From a virus, in the IMG/VR virus record IMGVR_UViG_3300046453_000081, positions 45,236 to 109,235 of that record: 64,000 bases of DNA; one strand, given 5' to 3'. Positions 38,779-47,008 of the stretch are shown one piece after another. The notes under the pieces are model-generated. The model was not told the DNA's origin and ran no database searches. It saw nothing but the letters and a program-made list of their open reading frames with translations. A program made the position numbers and the translations under genes. Position 1 is the first letter of the stretch; each line of letters opens with the position of its first letter.

Positions 38779-38841
38779 TAAATTTCAGTCATAAAACTGA
38801 AAGGATTGATTGTATTAATATTGTACCACAACTCGACAATT

Positions 38842-39006
38842 TTATACAAGACTTTTAATCTTGGGAACAAGATAATTCTCCAATATTTCTTTTGAAAATT
38901 TGTGTGCCAGTTCCACTTCTCCATCTTTGAGCATATCACCCTCTTTCAACATGAATAGGACAAACTCAACATACCTCATTGAAAACATGACATCTTTGAC
39001 TTCCAT
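38842..39006 (-). CDS. Hypothetical 54-aa protein
   Basis: ATG at 39006 (MEVKDVMFSMRYVEFVLFML) after AAAGGAGAAGTTT. Helical. Function unknown. Confidence 0.55.
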   Translation of the reverse strand: MEVKDVMFSMRYVEFVLFMLKEGDMLKDGEVELAHKFSKEILENYLVPKIKSLV

Positions 39007-39017
39007 AAACTTCTCCT

Positions 39018-39266
39018 TTAACATTTGATGTCAATCTCTACACTTAAACTATCTATGTCTTTAATTTCATAGGGGACACTAGGAACAAACTTATCTAACT
39101 TTTCAGAAATCTCCTTGTATATATTCTCACTCTTATAGAATGTGCAATAACCCTTATAGTATAGTTTGTCAAAGATGTTAAAATAGAAACTGCCATATTC
39201 TTGTGTTTCAAAGAGTTTGCTCCACTCTGCGGATTGTTCTTTTGTGTATTCAGGATATTTTTTCAA
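39018..39266 (-). CDS. Hypothetical 82-aa protein
   Basis: Starts MKKYPEYTKEQSAEWSKLFE. Ends SLSVEIDIKC. Function unknown. Confidence 0.65.
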   Translation of the reverse strand: MKKYPEYTKEQSAEWSKLFETQEYGSFYFNIFDKLYYKGYCTFYKSENIYKEISEKLDKFVPSVPYEIKDIDSLSVEIDIKC

Positions 39267-39301
39267 TCAATAAACCCCCATTTTAATTTAAAGTAGTATT
39301 T

Positions 39302-39637
39302 TTAGTTGCCACTCAACCACGCTACACTAACTATAAAATCCTTATCATTTTCTATAATTCCATAATCATATTTATCATAATAACTGTCAGAACCAATTGT
39401 TAATTTTAAAAAATGTTCTATTGTCTTTTCTGACACTCCGTATAATTCAATAGCAATATCAATTGCCCATGGAATTGTAGACTCATACCCACCCTCCACT
39501 ACTTCTTCAGGTAAATACTCAATACCATTGTTCCCATTCATGTCTTCATCAAATTCAAAATTAAAAACTACATCCTCTCTAAAATTCTCCTTTGTAAGTG
39601 TTGTAAATGCATGTCCTAAATTATAACTTCTACTCAT
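39302..39637 (-). CDS. Hypothetical 111-aa protein
   Basis: Starts MSRSYNLGHAFTTLTKENFR after CGGAGGGATTCGTT. Acidic, alpha/beta, with YGVSEKTIEHFLKLTIGSDS. Function unknown. Confidence 0.68.
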   Translation of the reverse strand: MSRSYNLGHAFTTLTKENFREDVVFNFEFDEDMNGNNGIEYLPEEVVEGGYESTIPWAIDIAIELYGVSEKTIEHFLKLTIGSDSYYDKYDYGIIENDKDFIVSVAWLSGN

Positions 39638-39688
39638 AACGAATCCCTCCGATTAAATAATTTATTCATCAATTTTCATTTTATTTAA

Positions 39689-40057
39689 TTATTGTAAACC
39701 TAACGCTTCTCTTATTTCTTTCTGTTTCTGCTTTTTACCTCTCATATAACCTTCATCACGCTCTCTAGCAATAACATGTCCAATATCTACAATAAATTCA
39801 ATAACACCAAATCTTTGAATGACTAATCCATATAGATACTCATACAATTCGGTTGAATCACCTTTTTCTAGCAACCCATCTATATGGTCTAAAACTTGTA
39901 CATCAGTGATGTTGTATTCCTTTCCAAATCTACTATTAAACCTATATAGCTTCCTAGCATTAAGATACCCGCCCCGCCTAATAGCCAATTCATCACAGAC
40001 TGTTTTCACATAACTTCCACTTGTATTATCTTCTTCGCCAATCCATTTTTCCATCAT
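39689..40057 (-). CDS. Hypothetical 122-aa protein
   Basis: ATG at 40057 (MMEKWIGEEDNTSGSYVKTV) after TTGGGGTGAAACA. Mostly helical; basic tail RGKKQKQKEIREALGLQ. Function unknown. Confidence 0.66.
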   Translation of the reverse strand: MMEKWIGEEDNTSGSYVKTVCDELAIRRGGYLNARKLYRFNSRFGKEYNITDVQVLDHIDGLLEKGDSTELYEYLYGLVIQRFGVIEFIVDIGHVIARERDEGYMRGKKQKQKEIREALGLQ

Positions 40058-40079
40058 TGTTTCACCCCAATTGGAATAG

Positions 40080-40232
40080 TTATTTAATTCTTTCCCATAA
40101 CACCATGCAACCATATATTCCTTCTAGTTCACCAATAATCCTATCTATTTCATTACCACTTAGTTTTGATTTTGATTTTACAGCTTTTAAAATTTCACCA
40201 TCATATTCATCTGTAAAATGATATTCAAACAT
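40080..40232 (-). CDS. Hypothetical 50-aa protein
   Basis: ATG after AATGAGGTGGCAAT. MFEYHFTDEYDGEILKAVKS, then SGNEIDRIIGELEGIYG. Function unknown. Confidence 0.58.
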   Translation of the reverse strand: MFEYHFTDEYDGEILKAVKSKSKLSGNEIDRIIGELEGIYGCMVLWERIK

Positions 40233-40259
40233 ATTGCCACCTCATTTAATATTATCATT

Positions 40260-40412
40260 TCATTCAACTTTCCAAGGCTCATAACATAAATCGTATTGTG
40301 GATATTTTTCAATTAATTTAATTGCTTTTTCTTCACTATCCACAATCATAAATAATGTTTTGTCATTGTCATCATAATAGTTTTCTAATTGATAAAAAAC
40401 ACAATAAACCAT
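40260..40412 (-). CDS. Hypothetical 50-aa protein
   Basis: ATG after GGGGGGGTAAAAC. MVYCVFYQLENYYDDNDKTL then IVDSEEKAIKLIEKYPQYDL, a strand-helix unit common in small phage proteins. Function unknown. Confidence 0.6.
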   Translation of the reverse strand: MVYCVFYQLENYYDDNDKTLFMIVDSEEKAIKLIEKYPQYDLCYEPWKVE

Positions 40413-40428
40413 GTTTTACCCCCCCTCA

Positions 40429-40614
40429 TTATATATGCCTTACTATATCGTTTACATAATGAAATGCTTCGCTGTCACTCATACCGTATGTCTCCATCAA
40501 GTATTGAACAGATGAATATTTGCCCATTCTAGACCCATCAATACAGTATATCAATACAATATGACCACCCATTTTTTCATAAGTCCAAAAATCTTTTTCA
40601 CTGTTAGGCTTCAT
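40429..40614 (-). CDS. Hypothetical 61-aa protein
   Basis: Starts MKPNSEKDFWTYEKMGGHIV; overlaps the upstream gene by 4 nt. Function unknown. Confidence 0.62.
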   Translation of the reverse strand: MKPNSEKDFWTYEKMGGHIVLIYCIDGSRMGKYSSVQYLMETYGMSDSEAFHYVNDIVRHI

Positions 40615-40799
40615 TTTTTATCTGCCCCCCTATTGTCATATATATGAGATACATACATGGGGGCATTGATTATCTGCTTCATTTTCTCCATATGCTTTTC
40701 AGCCTGTTCTCTTGTGTCCCACCTTCTATTGTCTACAGACATTGGCATTGCATTTTCTTGAAACGTCATTACTTTAAAGTATTCTTTCAATTGAATCAA
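40611..40799 (-). CDS. Hypothetical 62-aa protein
   Basis: Starts MIQLKEYFKVMTFQENAMPM after GGAAAGGGTTGATTCA, the shared leader. Helix near the centre TREQAEKHMEKMKQIINAPM. First gene after promoter 40822-40850. Confidence 0.62.
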   Translation of the reverse strand: MIQLKEYFKVMTFQENAMPMSVDNRRWDTREQAEKHMEKMKQIINAPMYVSHIYDNRGADKK

Positions 40800-40821
40800 C
40801 CCTTTCCTTATCTATATACCA

Positions 40822-40850
40822 ATTGTAACACATCTATAATCCATTTTCAA
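40822..40850 (-). promoter_or_regulatory. Promoter TTGAAA-17-TACAAT with CCATTGAAAATGG palindrome
   Basis: Best example of the module: perfect 13-bp palindrome centred on the -35, extended -10 (TGTTACAAT) and the GAAAGGGTTGATT leader directly downstream. Confidence 0.82.
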
Positions 40851-40900
40851 TGGGTTTTAAAAACTTTTTTATGTATTGAAAGGGAAGCTAATCCCCTTCC

Positions 40901-41083
40901 TTAATCATATGTCATAGCAAGTAGTAGCCTAAAAGTATACCAAGCTACAGCAACAAACTCAACAAACACAATCAGCGGATTGTACAATGTTCCTAGCGTC
41001 ATAAACATGATAAGTACAGCTATCAATAATTTAATAACAATTCTAGAAATTTTTTTATTATACTCCTGTGTTGACTTATCCAA
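40901..41083 (-). CDS. Small two-pass membrane protein
   Basis: 60 aa, TTG at 41083 (LDKSTQEYNKKISRIVIKLL) after GGAAAGAGGTTTTATT. Two hydrophobic segments. Function unknown. Confidence 0.58.
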   Translation of the reverse strand: MDKSTQEYNKKISRIVIKLLIAVLIMFMTLGTLYNPLIVFVEFVAVAWYTFRLLLAMTYD

Positions 41084-41133
41084 AATAAAACCTCTTTCCA
41101 TGTTGTCGTATTTACTAATAATGTAAGGACAAA

Positions 41134-41472
41134 TTAACAGACGCTTATCTTCCTATTAAAAGGTTTAATGTTTACTAGCCATTGATTCACGCTTTTCATG
41201 TTCTGCCCTGTGATATACCAATCGTCTACTGTCCCATGAAGACTTAAGACTCCAACATGATTCACCAATGTTGATAAGAGATATCTAGAAACAAATTGCC
41301 CCAAGATGGTGAATCCCTTTACAAATCTTGTATCATAAAATTCAATTAACGGTTCATCCTCTTTGTGTTTAATGTTCATGTTAGCACCATAAAAATCCCC
41401 CTTTCTAATTAATCTAACATGAAATGGAATTCCTCTATCGTTTACTACTTGAATCACCTTAATATTCGCCAT
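41134..41472 (-). CDS. Hypothetical 112-aa protein
   Basis: ATG at 41472 (MANIKVIQVVNDRGIPFHVR) after GAGAGGGTTGATTGTG. Beta-rich: PFHVRLIRKGDFYG, LIEFYDTRFV and FTILGQFVSRYLL. Function unknown. Confidence 0.68.
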   Translation of the reverse strand: MANIKVIQVVNDRGIPFHVRLIRKGDFYGANMNIKHKEDEPLIEFYDTRFVKGFTILGQFVSRYLLSTLVNHVGVLSLHGTVDDWYITGQNMKSVNQWLVNIKPFNRKISVC

Positions 41473-41494
41473 CACAATCAACCCTCTCTGTTTT

Positions 41495-41860
41495 TTAAGA
41501 TATTTTTTCTAATTCGTAAATGCCTTCTAAAACTGTCTCAATCGCTTCATCTAATGAAGAACATTCCTCACTATCCCATGTTTCACAGCCCTTATTCGTG
41601 TCAATCTCTACTACTGCACTACACACCTTTTTTGAATCAATAGTTCTAAATAGCCCTCTAACATCTTTATAGATACTTAACCCTAAGTGTTCAGCTATAT
41701 CCAACTTTTCAATATTATCCATTTCTACTATTACAATGTCATCATTCTTCAGAATCCTAAATACGTGAAAATCCCAAACATCTTCCTGAATAAAGACTTT
41801 ACTGTAACCGCACTGTGAATAAAAATCATTTTCTACTTCATACACCTTTAAAAATTCCAT
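41495..41860 (-). CDS. Hypothetical 121-aa protein
   Basis: Starts MEFLKVYEVENDFYSQCGYS after GAAAGGGTGGTAAA. Alpha/beta; helix at the end SLDEAIETVLEGIYELEKIS. Function unknown. Confidence 0.68.
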   Translation of the reverse strand: MEFLKVYEVENDFYSQCGYSKVFIQEDVWDFHVFRILKNDDIVIVEMDNIEKLDIAEHLGLSIYKDVRGLFRTIDSKKVCSAVVEIDTNKGCETWDSEECSSLDEAIETVLEGIYELEKIS

Positions 41861-41901
41861 TTTACCACCCTTTCATTGTTCGAAATCGTTACTACCTCTT
41901 A

Positions 41902-41930
41902 ATAGTAACATATACACAACCCAATTTCAA
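41902..41930 (-). promoter_or_regulatory. Promoter TTGAAA-17-TACTAT with CCATTGAAATTGG palindrome
   Basis: Canonical module driving 41495-41860. Confidence 0.76.
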
Positions 41931-41956
41931 TGGGTTTCGAGAATAAGTGTTTAATT

Positions 41957-42154
41957 TTATTTAGTTTTGTCCCATGTAAAATTACATATATCTACTAGCT
42001 TTTCATTAATCAATTCTGCAAGAGAGTGGATATTTTGGTAATCACCTATATCAACTCCCCTAATACCATTAGTTTCATCTTTAATTTCCTGTAAAATCAC
42101 CTTCAATTCACGATTTATCCTATTAATTTCTGATGTAAGTTTATCTTTATTCAT
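41957..42154 (-). CDS. Hypothetical 65-aa helical protein
   Basis: Starts MNKDKLTSEINRINRELKVI after AGAAGGGAGATATA. Coiled-coil-prone. Function unknown. Confidence 0.6.
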   Translation of the reverse strand: MNKDKLTSEINRINRELKVILQEIKDETNGIRGVDIGDYQNIHSLAELINEKLVDICNFTWDKTK

Positions 42155-42184
42155 TATATCTCCCTTCTAGATGAAGCAGTGATT

Positions 42185-42844
42185 CTACTTATATTCATTT
42201 AAGACTTTAACACTTTCCCATTTATTAATAAAGTTGCAAAGGTCACTACCATTTACACATTTCTGTAAATCTTCTAGCATCTGTTTTTTGTAATTTTCAA
42301 CATGTCTAATCACTTCATAATAACCATTAACAATATAGATAGTTTTATCGTCTTTCCCCACATTCACATAATGTTTAATGGTTGTTTCTAATTCGCCATT
42401 ATCACTTTCTTTAATGTATTCATATCCCAAATTCTCAAGGTATTCCAAAGGCACATAAATTGTTGCCCTATTTTCGCCCCATTGTTTCCCTTTGCTAACA
42501 AAGAATACACCATATTTATCCATATTATATAATGACAACTCTAAGTTGTCACTGTTCACTCTTTTAATCTTATCATGCTTAGTAAACCTAAGTGTTTTAT
42601 AATCTGAATTCCAAACCCCTTTTGTCAACCAACCACTTTTCTCAACAAATAATTGTTTACCATCCTTGTAAAACACAAAGCTGTCTGCTTCATACGAGGA
42701 ATTTCCAAAACAAAATTTCATTGATTTTGTAATTCCTGTAGCACACATAACAAATCCAGTTCCTACACTAGTAAATTCTAATACAAAACCATTGTCAATG
42801 GGATTTACACTTTCAACAATTTCTTTTACGACTTCTTTTTTCAA
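42185..42844 (-). CDS. Hypothetical 219-aa protein
   Basis: TTG at 42844 (LKKEVVKEIVESVNPIDNGF) after GAAAGGAATGATTCTT. Beta-rich first half with YKDGKQLFVEKSGWLTKGVW, helical end. Driven by promoter 42888-42916. Function unknown. Confidence 0.65.
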   Translation of the reverse strand: MKKEVVKEIVESVNPIDNGFVLEFTSVGTGFVMCATGITKSMKFCFGNSSYEADSFVFYKDGKQLFVEKSGWLTKGVWNSDYKTLRFTKHDKIKRVNSDNLELSLYNMDKYGVFFVSKGKQWGENRATIYVPLEYLENLGYEYIKESDNGELETTIKHYVNVGKDDKTIYIVNGYYEVIRHVENYKKQMLEDLQKCVNGSDLCNFINKWESVKVLNEYK

Positions 42845-42887
42845 AAGAATCATTCCTTTCATATTTGCGTATTACCCTTATAACCCA

Positions 42888-42916
42888 ATTATAATGGATT
42901 ACAAGGATAAAGTCAA
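42888..42916 (-). promoter_or_regulatory. Promoter TTGACT-17-TATAAT, palindrome on the -10
   Basis: Here the repeated palindrome core (CCATTATAATTGG) overlaps the -10 instead of the -35, unlike the modules to the left. Confidence 0.75.
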
Positions 42917-42923
42917 ACATTAT

Positions 42924-43127
42924 TTAATATACTTTATCATTAGGATATTCCTCATTATATACTTTCTTCAATCCTTTTTTGAATATGTGTACAAAATTAT
43001 CGCCCGCATACTCCACTGGAATACCGTAATCAGTCAGCATTCTAGCAAATAAACACCTTTCCATTGCCCCAAGATTAATAGTAATCTGTGAAGGTATTTC
43101 ACGTTCATTTACTTTAAATCTCTCCAT
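42924..43127 (-). CDS. Hypothetical 67-aa protein
   Basis: Starts MERFKVNEREIPSQITINLG after TTTGGAGGGCTGAAT. NLGAMERCLFARMLTDYGIP. Function unknown. Confidence 0.62.
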   Translation of the reverse strand: MERFKVNEREIPSQITINLGAMERCLFARMLTDYGIPVEYAGDNFVHIFKKGLKKVYNEEYPNDKVY

Positions 43128-43168
43128 ATTCAGCCCTCCAAAGGGGTTAAAATCAACATTATATCCAA

Positions 43169-43387
43169 TTAAAGATTATTCACCATTACAGTATTATTAT
43201 ACTCTCTCTTTTTCTTTTTATCACTTTTCATAGATGTCCATACGAGTTCGCTTGCCTTATCCGAAATATATTGCCTTAATTCCCAACCATCCCATTCTTC
43301 AGGCATTGAATCAACTTTTTCTAGAATCCTTTCTTCTAATGACTCTAAGGCTTCTTTCACAAATCTAATTCTTGCTTCTTTATCCAT
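43169..43387 (-). CDS. Hypothetical 72-aa protein
   Basis: Starts MDKEARIRFVKEALESLEER after AGGGAGGAAAGCCACA. Helical. Pattern 'P.EWDGWELRQYI.D.' suggests a small family of phage proteins. Function unknown. Confidence 0.64.
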   Translation of the reverse strand: MDKEARIRFVKEALESLEERILEKVDSMPEEWDGWELRQYISDKASELVWTSMKSDKKKKREYNNTVMVNNL

Positions 43388-43427
43388 TGTGGCTTTCCTC
43401 CCTATTATAAAATTAGAAATTTATTTT

Positions 43428-43634
43428 TTATAATTTTTCAGCCAACATGTCCGCAACTTCATTTCTTGATTTTCCAACTATTTTTTCTTTGCCAACTGCA
43501 ACCCATTTTGAACCTTCTTTTTTAACCAATCCAAGCGAGGTATAACGATATGTCTTTGTAATTGTATTGTAATCACTTAACAAAAGAACCTCATAGCAAC
43601 TACTTCCATTTCCCCATTTTTTAAATTCATACAT
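43428..43634 (-). CDS. Hypothetical 68-aa protein
   Basis: Starts MYEFKKWGNGSSCYEVLLLS after AAAGGGGGCAGTTATTA. Beta-rich then a helix. Function unknown. Confidence 0.62.
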   Translation of the reverse strand: MYEFKKWGNGSSCYEVLLLSDYNTITKTYRYTSLGLVKKEGSKWVAVGKEKIVGKSRNEVADMLAEKL

Positions 43635-43676
43635 TAATAACTGCCCCCTTTAATATAAATACCATTTTATGTAAGC

Positions 43677-43719
43677 ATTATATCCCACAATATAATTATA
43701 ACAGATTGTGAGATATAAT
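43677..43719. repeat. Inverted repeat with internal TATAAT boxes
   Basis: ATTATATCccACAAT and its partner (14 of 15 match). Minus strand has TATAAT both inside the loop and on the left arm, so it probably overlaps a promoter for 43428-43634. Confidence 0.55.
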
Positions 43720-43737
43720 ACAGATTTAATCCAACCA

Positions 43738-44019
43738 TTACTTAGTAATGTAACAATAATCTACTTCCCACCTTTTACCCTCAGTGGGTAGTAAACTCAT
43801 ATATCTATCAAGCCTTACCCCATTGTCCTTGTCATCTAGACAATCACCGAATAAGGAAGTGCCAATCATCATAGGGTTAAAGTATTTACAATCACGGGAC
43901 ACTTTATAGCTTCTTTCCGTTTCCGAGTAGTTCTTACTGTAACTGTCCTCGGTAAATACAATAACTGCTTCTTTCCAAGATTTCTGATTTTCAAGTTCGC
44001 TAAGTGTGAGTTTTTTCAT
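43738..44019 (-). CDS. Hypothetical 93-aa protein
   Basis: Starts MKKLTLSELENQKSWKEAVI after AGAAAGGGTGATTTGAGGA. Contains TEDSYSKNYSETERSYKVSR and ends WEVDYCYITK. Function unknown. Driven by 44061-44089. Confidence 0.65.
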   Translation of the reverse strand: MKKLTLSELENQKSWKEAVIVFTEDSYSKNYSETERSYKVSRDCKYFNPMMIGTSLFGDCLDDKDNGVRLDRYMSLLPTEGKRWEVDYCYITK

Positions 44020-44060
44020 TCCTCAAATCACCCTTTCTTATTTCCTACCTCTATAATCCA

Positions 44061-44089
44061 ATTATACTGGATTATAGAGGTAAAGTCAA
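44061..44089 (-). promoter_or_regulatory. Promoter TTGACT-17-TATAAT, long stem on the -10
   Basis: CTCTATAATCCAGTATAATT and its complement form a 13-bp stem that buries the -10. Stem type replaces the short -35 palindrome. Confidence 0.72.
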
Positions 44090-44139
44090 ACATTATTTTC
44101 TAGTTCTAATATTCATAAATATATCGTCATTCCTTCCTA

Positions 44140-44367
44140 TTAAACGTAATCCAATGGTGTATATAAGCCCTGACTAGCCTTTAAATATTCTTCCTTAGTA
44201 ATCTTATTACAACCATTCATATATTCCCTTGAACCTTCTTGATGTTGCCCAATAGGACAATACATTGTTACTTTTTCATGGGCAGGTAAATCGTCAATTG
44301 CAACATAAACATCATAAGGTGAAGTTTTATCTCCATCAACATCTACAAAATATCCAAGAACCTTCAT
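44140..44367 (-). CDS. Hypothetical 75-aa protein
   Basis: Starts MKVLGYFVDVDGDKTSPYDV after GAAAGGATTGATTTGA. Ends EYLKASQGLYTPLDYV; 'KEEYL.AS.G.YTP..YV' is a recurrent ending of small phage proteins. Function unknown. Confidence 0.66.
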   Translation of the reverse strand: MKVLGYFVDVDGDKTSPYDVYVAIDDLPAHEKVTMYCPIGQHQEGSREYMNGCNKITKEEYLKASQGLYTPLDYV

Positions 44368-44412
44368 TCAAATCAATCCTTTCAATTTTTATGTATTCAC
44401 CCTTACAATCCA

Positions 44413-44441
44413 ATTGTACTGGACTGTAAGGGTGAAAGCAA
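44413..44441 (-). promoter_or_regulatory. Promoter TTGCTT-17-TACAAT, long stem on the -10
   Basis: CACCCTTACAgTCCAG / CAATTGGATTGTAAGGGTG forms the stem. Drives 44140-44367. Confidence 0.68.
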
Positions 44442-44459
44442 GCCCTAAATTGCGCTTGC

Positions 44460-45395
44460 CTATATTTTATGAACCAATGTTCTATAATGGAACACCTGTA
44501 TGTTGAAGCCCCCTGCACCAATTGTCTCTATCTTTGCCTTGCCTTTCTCTCCCTCAATGATACCATCTAAATTTCCTTTTTCACTAATTCTCAATCGACT
44601 TGCATCTGTAATTGTTCCTACAACTTCATTGATTCTGAATATCAAGTCTAACATTTTCGCTTTTTTATCTTTTTCTAGTGTTTTTTCTAAAAAGGCAAGT
44701 CTTTCTGTTTCATCATAGTATCGACACATTTCAACTACTACCCATCCTGCCATTGCTAAGAATCCTTTTTTTCTCTTCTCTATGTCTGTCCAATGAAGTT
44801 CACATTCTTTTAAGTGAAGTTGTAATTCTTTACTGTGATAACTGTCTTGCAATCTAAAATCATAATCAATGTTACCATTTTCATCTACATGCTCTGCATA
44901 TTCAGGGGCAGTCTTTATATATTCGAGAATGGTTTTTTCCTTATCGTCTTTTAATTCTTTTGACAATTTACGATAAGCATCATATTTATCAACATACCAA
45001 TAAAAACATTTCTCTTTCCACTCTTCTAAAAAATCCTTTATTACTTGAGGTATATTGTTTTGGATATAGTTTTCTTTCTCTAATTCAGCATGTAATTTTT
45101 CTCTCCAATTTTCCAATACTATCTCTGCATCCTTTAATTTTCTTGTTGCCCCTTTAATATCGTCTAGTTTGCCTATTACTTCATATATAGTCCACGAATG
45201 TTCTGTGTTTCTATAAGGTTCACGTAATTCATCAATTTCATTTTTATTTTTTCCTGTTAAGTCTAAATCAACTGCCTTAATTACTGCCTGTATCTTTTTC
45301 TCTAATTGTTTCTCATGTCTTTCAATTGTTTTTTGGCATTTCTCAACTTTTTCCTTTGCCTTAGAGACTCTTACTTCTAAATCCTTTACGTCCAC
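44460..45395 (-). CDS. Phage coiled-coil protein (GAGGFNIQ..H.RTLVHKI family)
   Basis: 311 aa, GTG at 45395 (VDVKDLEVRVSKAKEKVEKC) after GAAAGGGTTGATAAGA. Long N-terminal coiled coil, then IYEVIGKLDDIKGATRKLKD, and a C-terminal domain NLDGIIEGEKGKAKIETIGA with GGFNIQVFHYRTLVHKI, conserved in phage and mobile-element proteins of unknown role. Driven by 45440-45468. Confidence 0.75.
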   Translation of the reverse strand: MDVKDLEVRVSKAKEKVEKCQKTIERHEKQLEKKIQAVIKAVDLDLTGKNKNEIDELREPYRNTEHSWTIYEVIGKLDDIKGATRKLKDAEIVLENWREKLHAELEKENYIQNNIPQVIKDFLEEWKEKCFYWYVDKYDAYRKLSKELKDDKEKTILEYIKTAPEYAEHVDENGNIDYDFRLQDSYHSKELQLHLKECELHWTDIEKRKKGFLAMAGWVVVEMCRYYDETERLAFLEKTLEKDKKAKMLDLIFRINEVVGTITDASRLRISEKGNLDGIIEGEKGKAKIETIGAGGFNIQVFHYRTLVHKI

Positions 45396-45439
45396 TCTTA
45401 TCAACCCTTTCTTTTAATATGTAACACCTCCACAACCCA

Positions 45440-45468
45440 ATTTTACTGGATTATGAAGGTAAATGCAA
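45440..45468 (-). promoter_or_regulatory. Promoter TTGCAT-17-TAAAAT, palindrome on the -10
   Basis: Zone II type; CCAGTAAAATTGG overlaps the -10. Confidence 0.7.
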
Positions 45469-45470
45469 AA

Positions 45471-46019
45471 CTATTTGAAATTATTAATAAGCCAATTTTC
45501 GACAACCTTGTAATCATCAATAGTATTATTTTGATGGTCAATTGCATCAAATACTTCCTTCACCTCTTCAAAAGGAATATCTTTTAAATGATGTTCATCC
45601 CATAATTTATGGATAGCATCGTATAGTTCTTTGTTAATATAAATACTCATTTCATCCCTTGTATCTTGCTGTCCGCAACCTGAAGCTAAGAAATAAATGT
45701 CATCTGTCACTCCATCAATTCTAAACGATTCAGGATATAAAGAATTGTCCCAATATTCCTCAATGTCATTGTAGGTATCTAGATAAAGTCTTTCTGCTAA
45801 TTCACTTGGTTTACAATCATAATTCTCAAGTTTGTCCAATACCCAATCTTTATCCGTCTGCTCAATTAAGTCTTCAATTCTTTCCATCGTTAATTCTTTT
45901 GTAATCTCCATTGGATATGAAGTATCAAAGCTTGCGGTAAACTGTCCATTACGATATTCGACCTCTCCAAATATTACTTCCTTGTTTTTAGTGAAGCCTA
46001 ATAATAATTTTTGTCTCAC
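45471..46019 (-). CDS. Hypothetical 182-aa acidic protein
   Basis: GTG at 46019 (VRQKLLLGFTKNKEVIFGEV) after GAAAGGGATTGATTGTA. YLDTYNDIEEYWDNSLYPES in the middle; very acidic. A DNA-mimic (ArdA-like) role is possible on charge alone but not supported by a motif. Confidence 0.65.
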   Translation of the reverse strand: MRQKLLLGFTKNKEVIFGEVEYRNGQFTASFDTSYPMEITKELTMERIEDLIEQTDKDWVLDKLENYDCKPSELAERLYLDTYNDIEEYWDNSLYPESFRIDGVTDDIYFLASGCGQQDTRDEMSIYINKELYDAIHKLWDEHHLKDIPFEEVKEVFDAIDHQNNTIDDYKVVENWLINNFK

Positions 46020-46061
46020 TACAATCAATCCCTTTCTATTTGTATTAACCTCTGCAATCCA

Positions 46062-46090
46062 ATTATAATGGATTACACAGGTAAATGCAA
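46062..46090 (-). promoter_or_regulatory. Promoter TTGCAT-17-TATAAT, palindrome on the -10
   Basis: ATCCATTATAATTGGAT overlaps the -10. Drives 45471-46019. Confidence 0.74.
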
Positions 46091-46164
46091 ATACTTTTAT
46101 TAAACATTTATCCTACTTCCTTCTATTATATATGTATTACACAGGGGCAGATAGCCCCTGCTTT

Positions 46165-46695
46165 TTATTCTTCTTCCTCTTCTTCCTCTTCTTCTATGTT
46201 GTATGTCCCATCCTCAATTTCTGATTCAATATCATTAACAAAATCATCAATGATACTCATGAGATTATTATTATCAAAGTTTTCTGTTTTGCTTTCAATT
46301 TCTTCTTCAATTGCTTCTAAATCCAAATTATTTAAAACTTCTTCATCTAAGCCATCAAGAATTTCATTAATCTTTTCTGCAACCATATTAAATGCTATTA
46401 TGTCAAGATTGTCGTATAAGCTTCTTTGATAATACATGTAGTATCCAATTTGGAACAATTTTTCGATATCTGTTACACCTTCACATAAACCTTCCGATTG
46501 TGCATCTTCCGTATATTCTTTGATATCTCTTGCATGTTCCCAAATTTCATTATTGTAAATAGGAACACTGCCATCTGCTAATTCACTGATAGCGTCACAG
46601 ACATAACTGCTAGAATAATCCTTTAAAGAATCCAATACACTTTCTTCATCATCCAAAATACCAATTAAATCATAATCTCTCTTTTCGATACCCAC
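46165..46695 (-). CDS. Acidic protein with poly-glutamate tail
   Basis: 176 aa, GTG at 46695 (VGIEKRDYDLIGILDDEESV) after GAAAGGATTGGTTGAT. Helical; YNIEEEEEEEEE at the end. A strongly acidic tail can block or mimic nucleic acid, but no function is known. A GGGGC..GCCCC hairpin follows the stop. Confidence 0.68.
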   Translation of the reverse strand: MGIEKRDYDLIGILDDEESVLDSLKDYSSSYVCDAISELADGSVPIYNNEIWEHARDIKEYTEDAQSEGLCEGVTDIEKLFQIGYYMYYQRSLYDNLDIIAFNMVAEKINEILDGLDEEVLNNLDLEAIEEEIESKTENFDNNNLMSIIDDFVNDIESEIEDGTYNIEEEEEEEEE

Positions 46696-46746
46696 ATCAA
46701 CCAATCCTTTCAAGTTTTGTTATTTTTTTCTTTAACCTACTTTACC

Positions 46747-46775
46747 ATCTTAGCACCCCTATAACCCAATGTCAA
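46747..46775 (-). promoter_or_regulatory. Promoter TTGACA-17-TAAGAT with CCATTGACATTGG palindrome
   Basis: Zone I type module lying to the right of the zone II group. Drives the 46165-46695 gene. Confidence 0.76.
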
Positions 46776-46810
46776 TGGGTTATAAGAATAATAAATATTT
46801 TACTTACTCA

Positions 46811-46987
46811 TTAAAGAATAAATTCATGCAAAAAGTCTCCTACTTCATCCAAATTAGAAAATAAGAATTCCCCAAAATTGCTATGAGTCATAGTGATTTT
46901 ATCTTTGCTGAATACAATTGTCCAATCATTTTCTATTGTTTGTATTAACGCTAACATTAATACGTCAAATCCTAAATGGTTTCTCAT
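46811..46987 (-). CDS. Hypothetical 58-aa protein
   Basis: ATG after TAGGGGCGAAAT. MRNHLGFDVLMLALIQTIEN, then FGEFLFSNLDEVGDFLHEFI. Function unknown. Confidence 0.6.
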   Translation of the reverse strand: MRNHLGFDVLMLALIQTIENDWTIVFSKDKITMTHSNFGEFLFSNLDEVGDFLHEFIL

Positions 46988-47008
46988 ATTTCGCCCCTAT
47001 CTCTACAA

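Noticed and set aside
38733-38939. 68-aa minus-strand frame
   Set aside because: Overlaps the better-supported 38842-39006 gene and an inverted repeat; no ribosome site at its start.
46085-46429. Plus-strand serine-rich frame
   Set aside because: Mirror of the acidic poly-Glu gene on the other strand; poly-serine arises from GAA/GAG codons.
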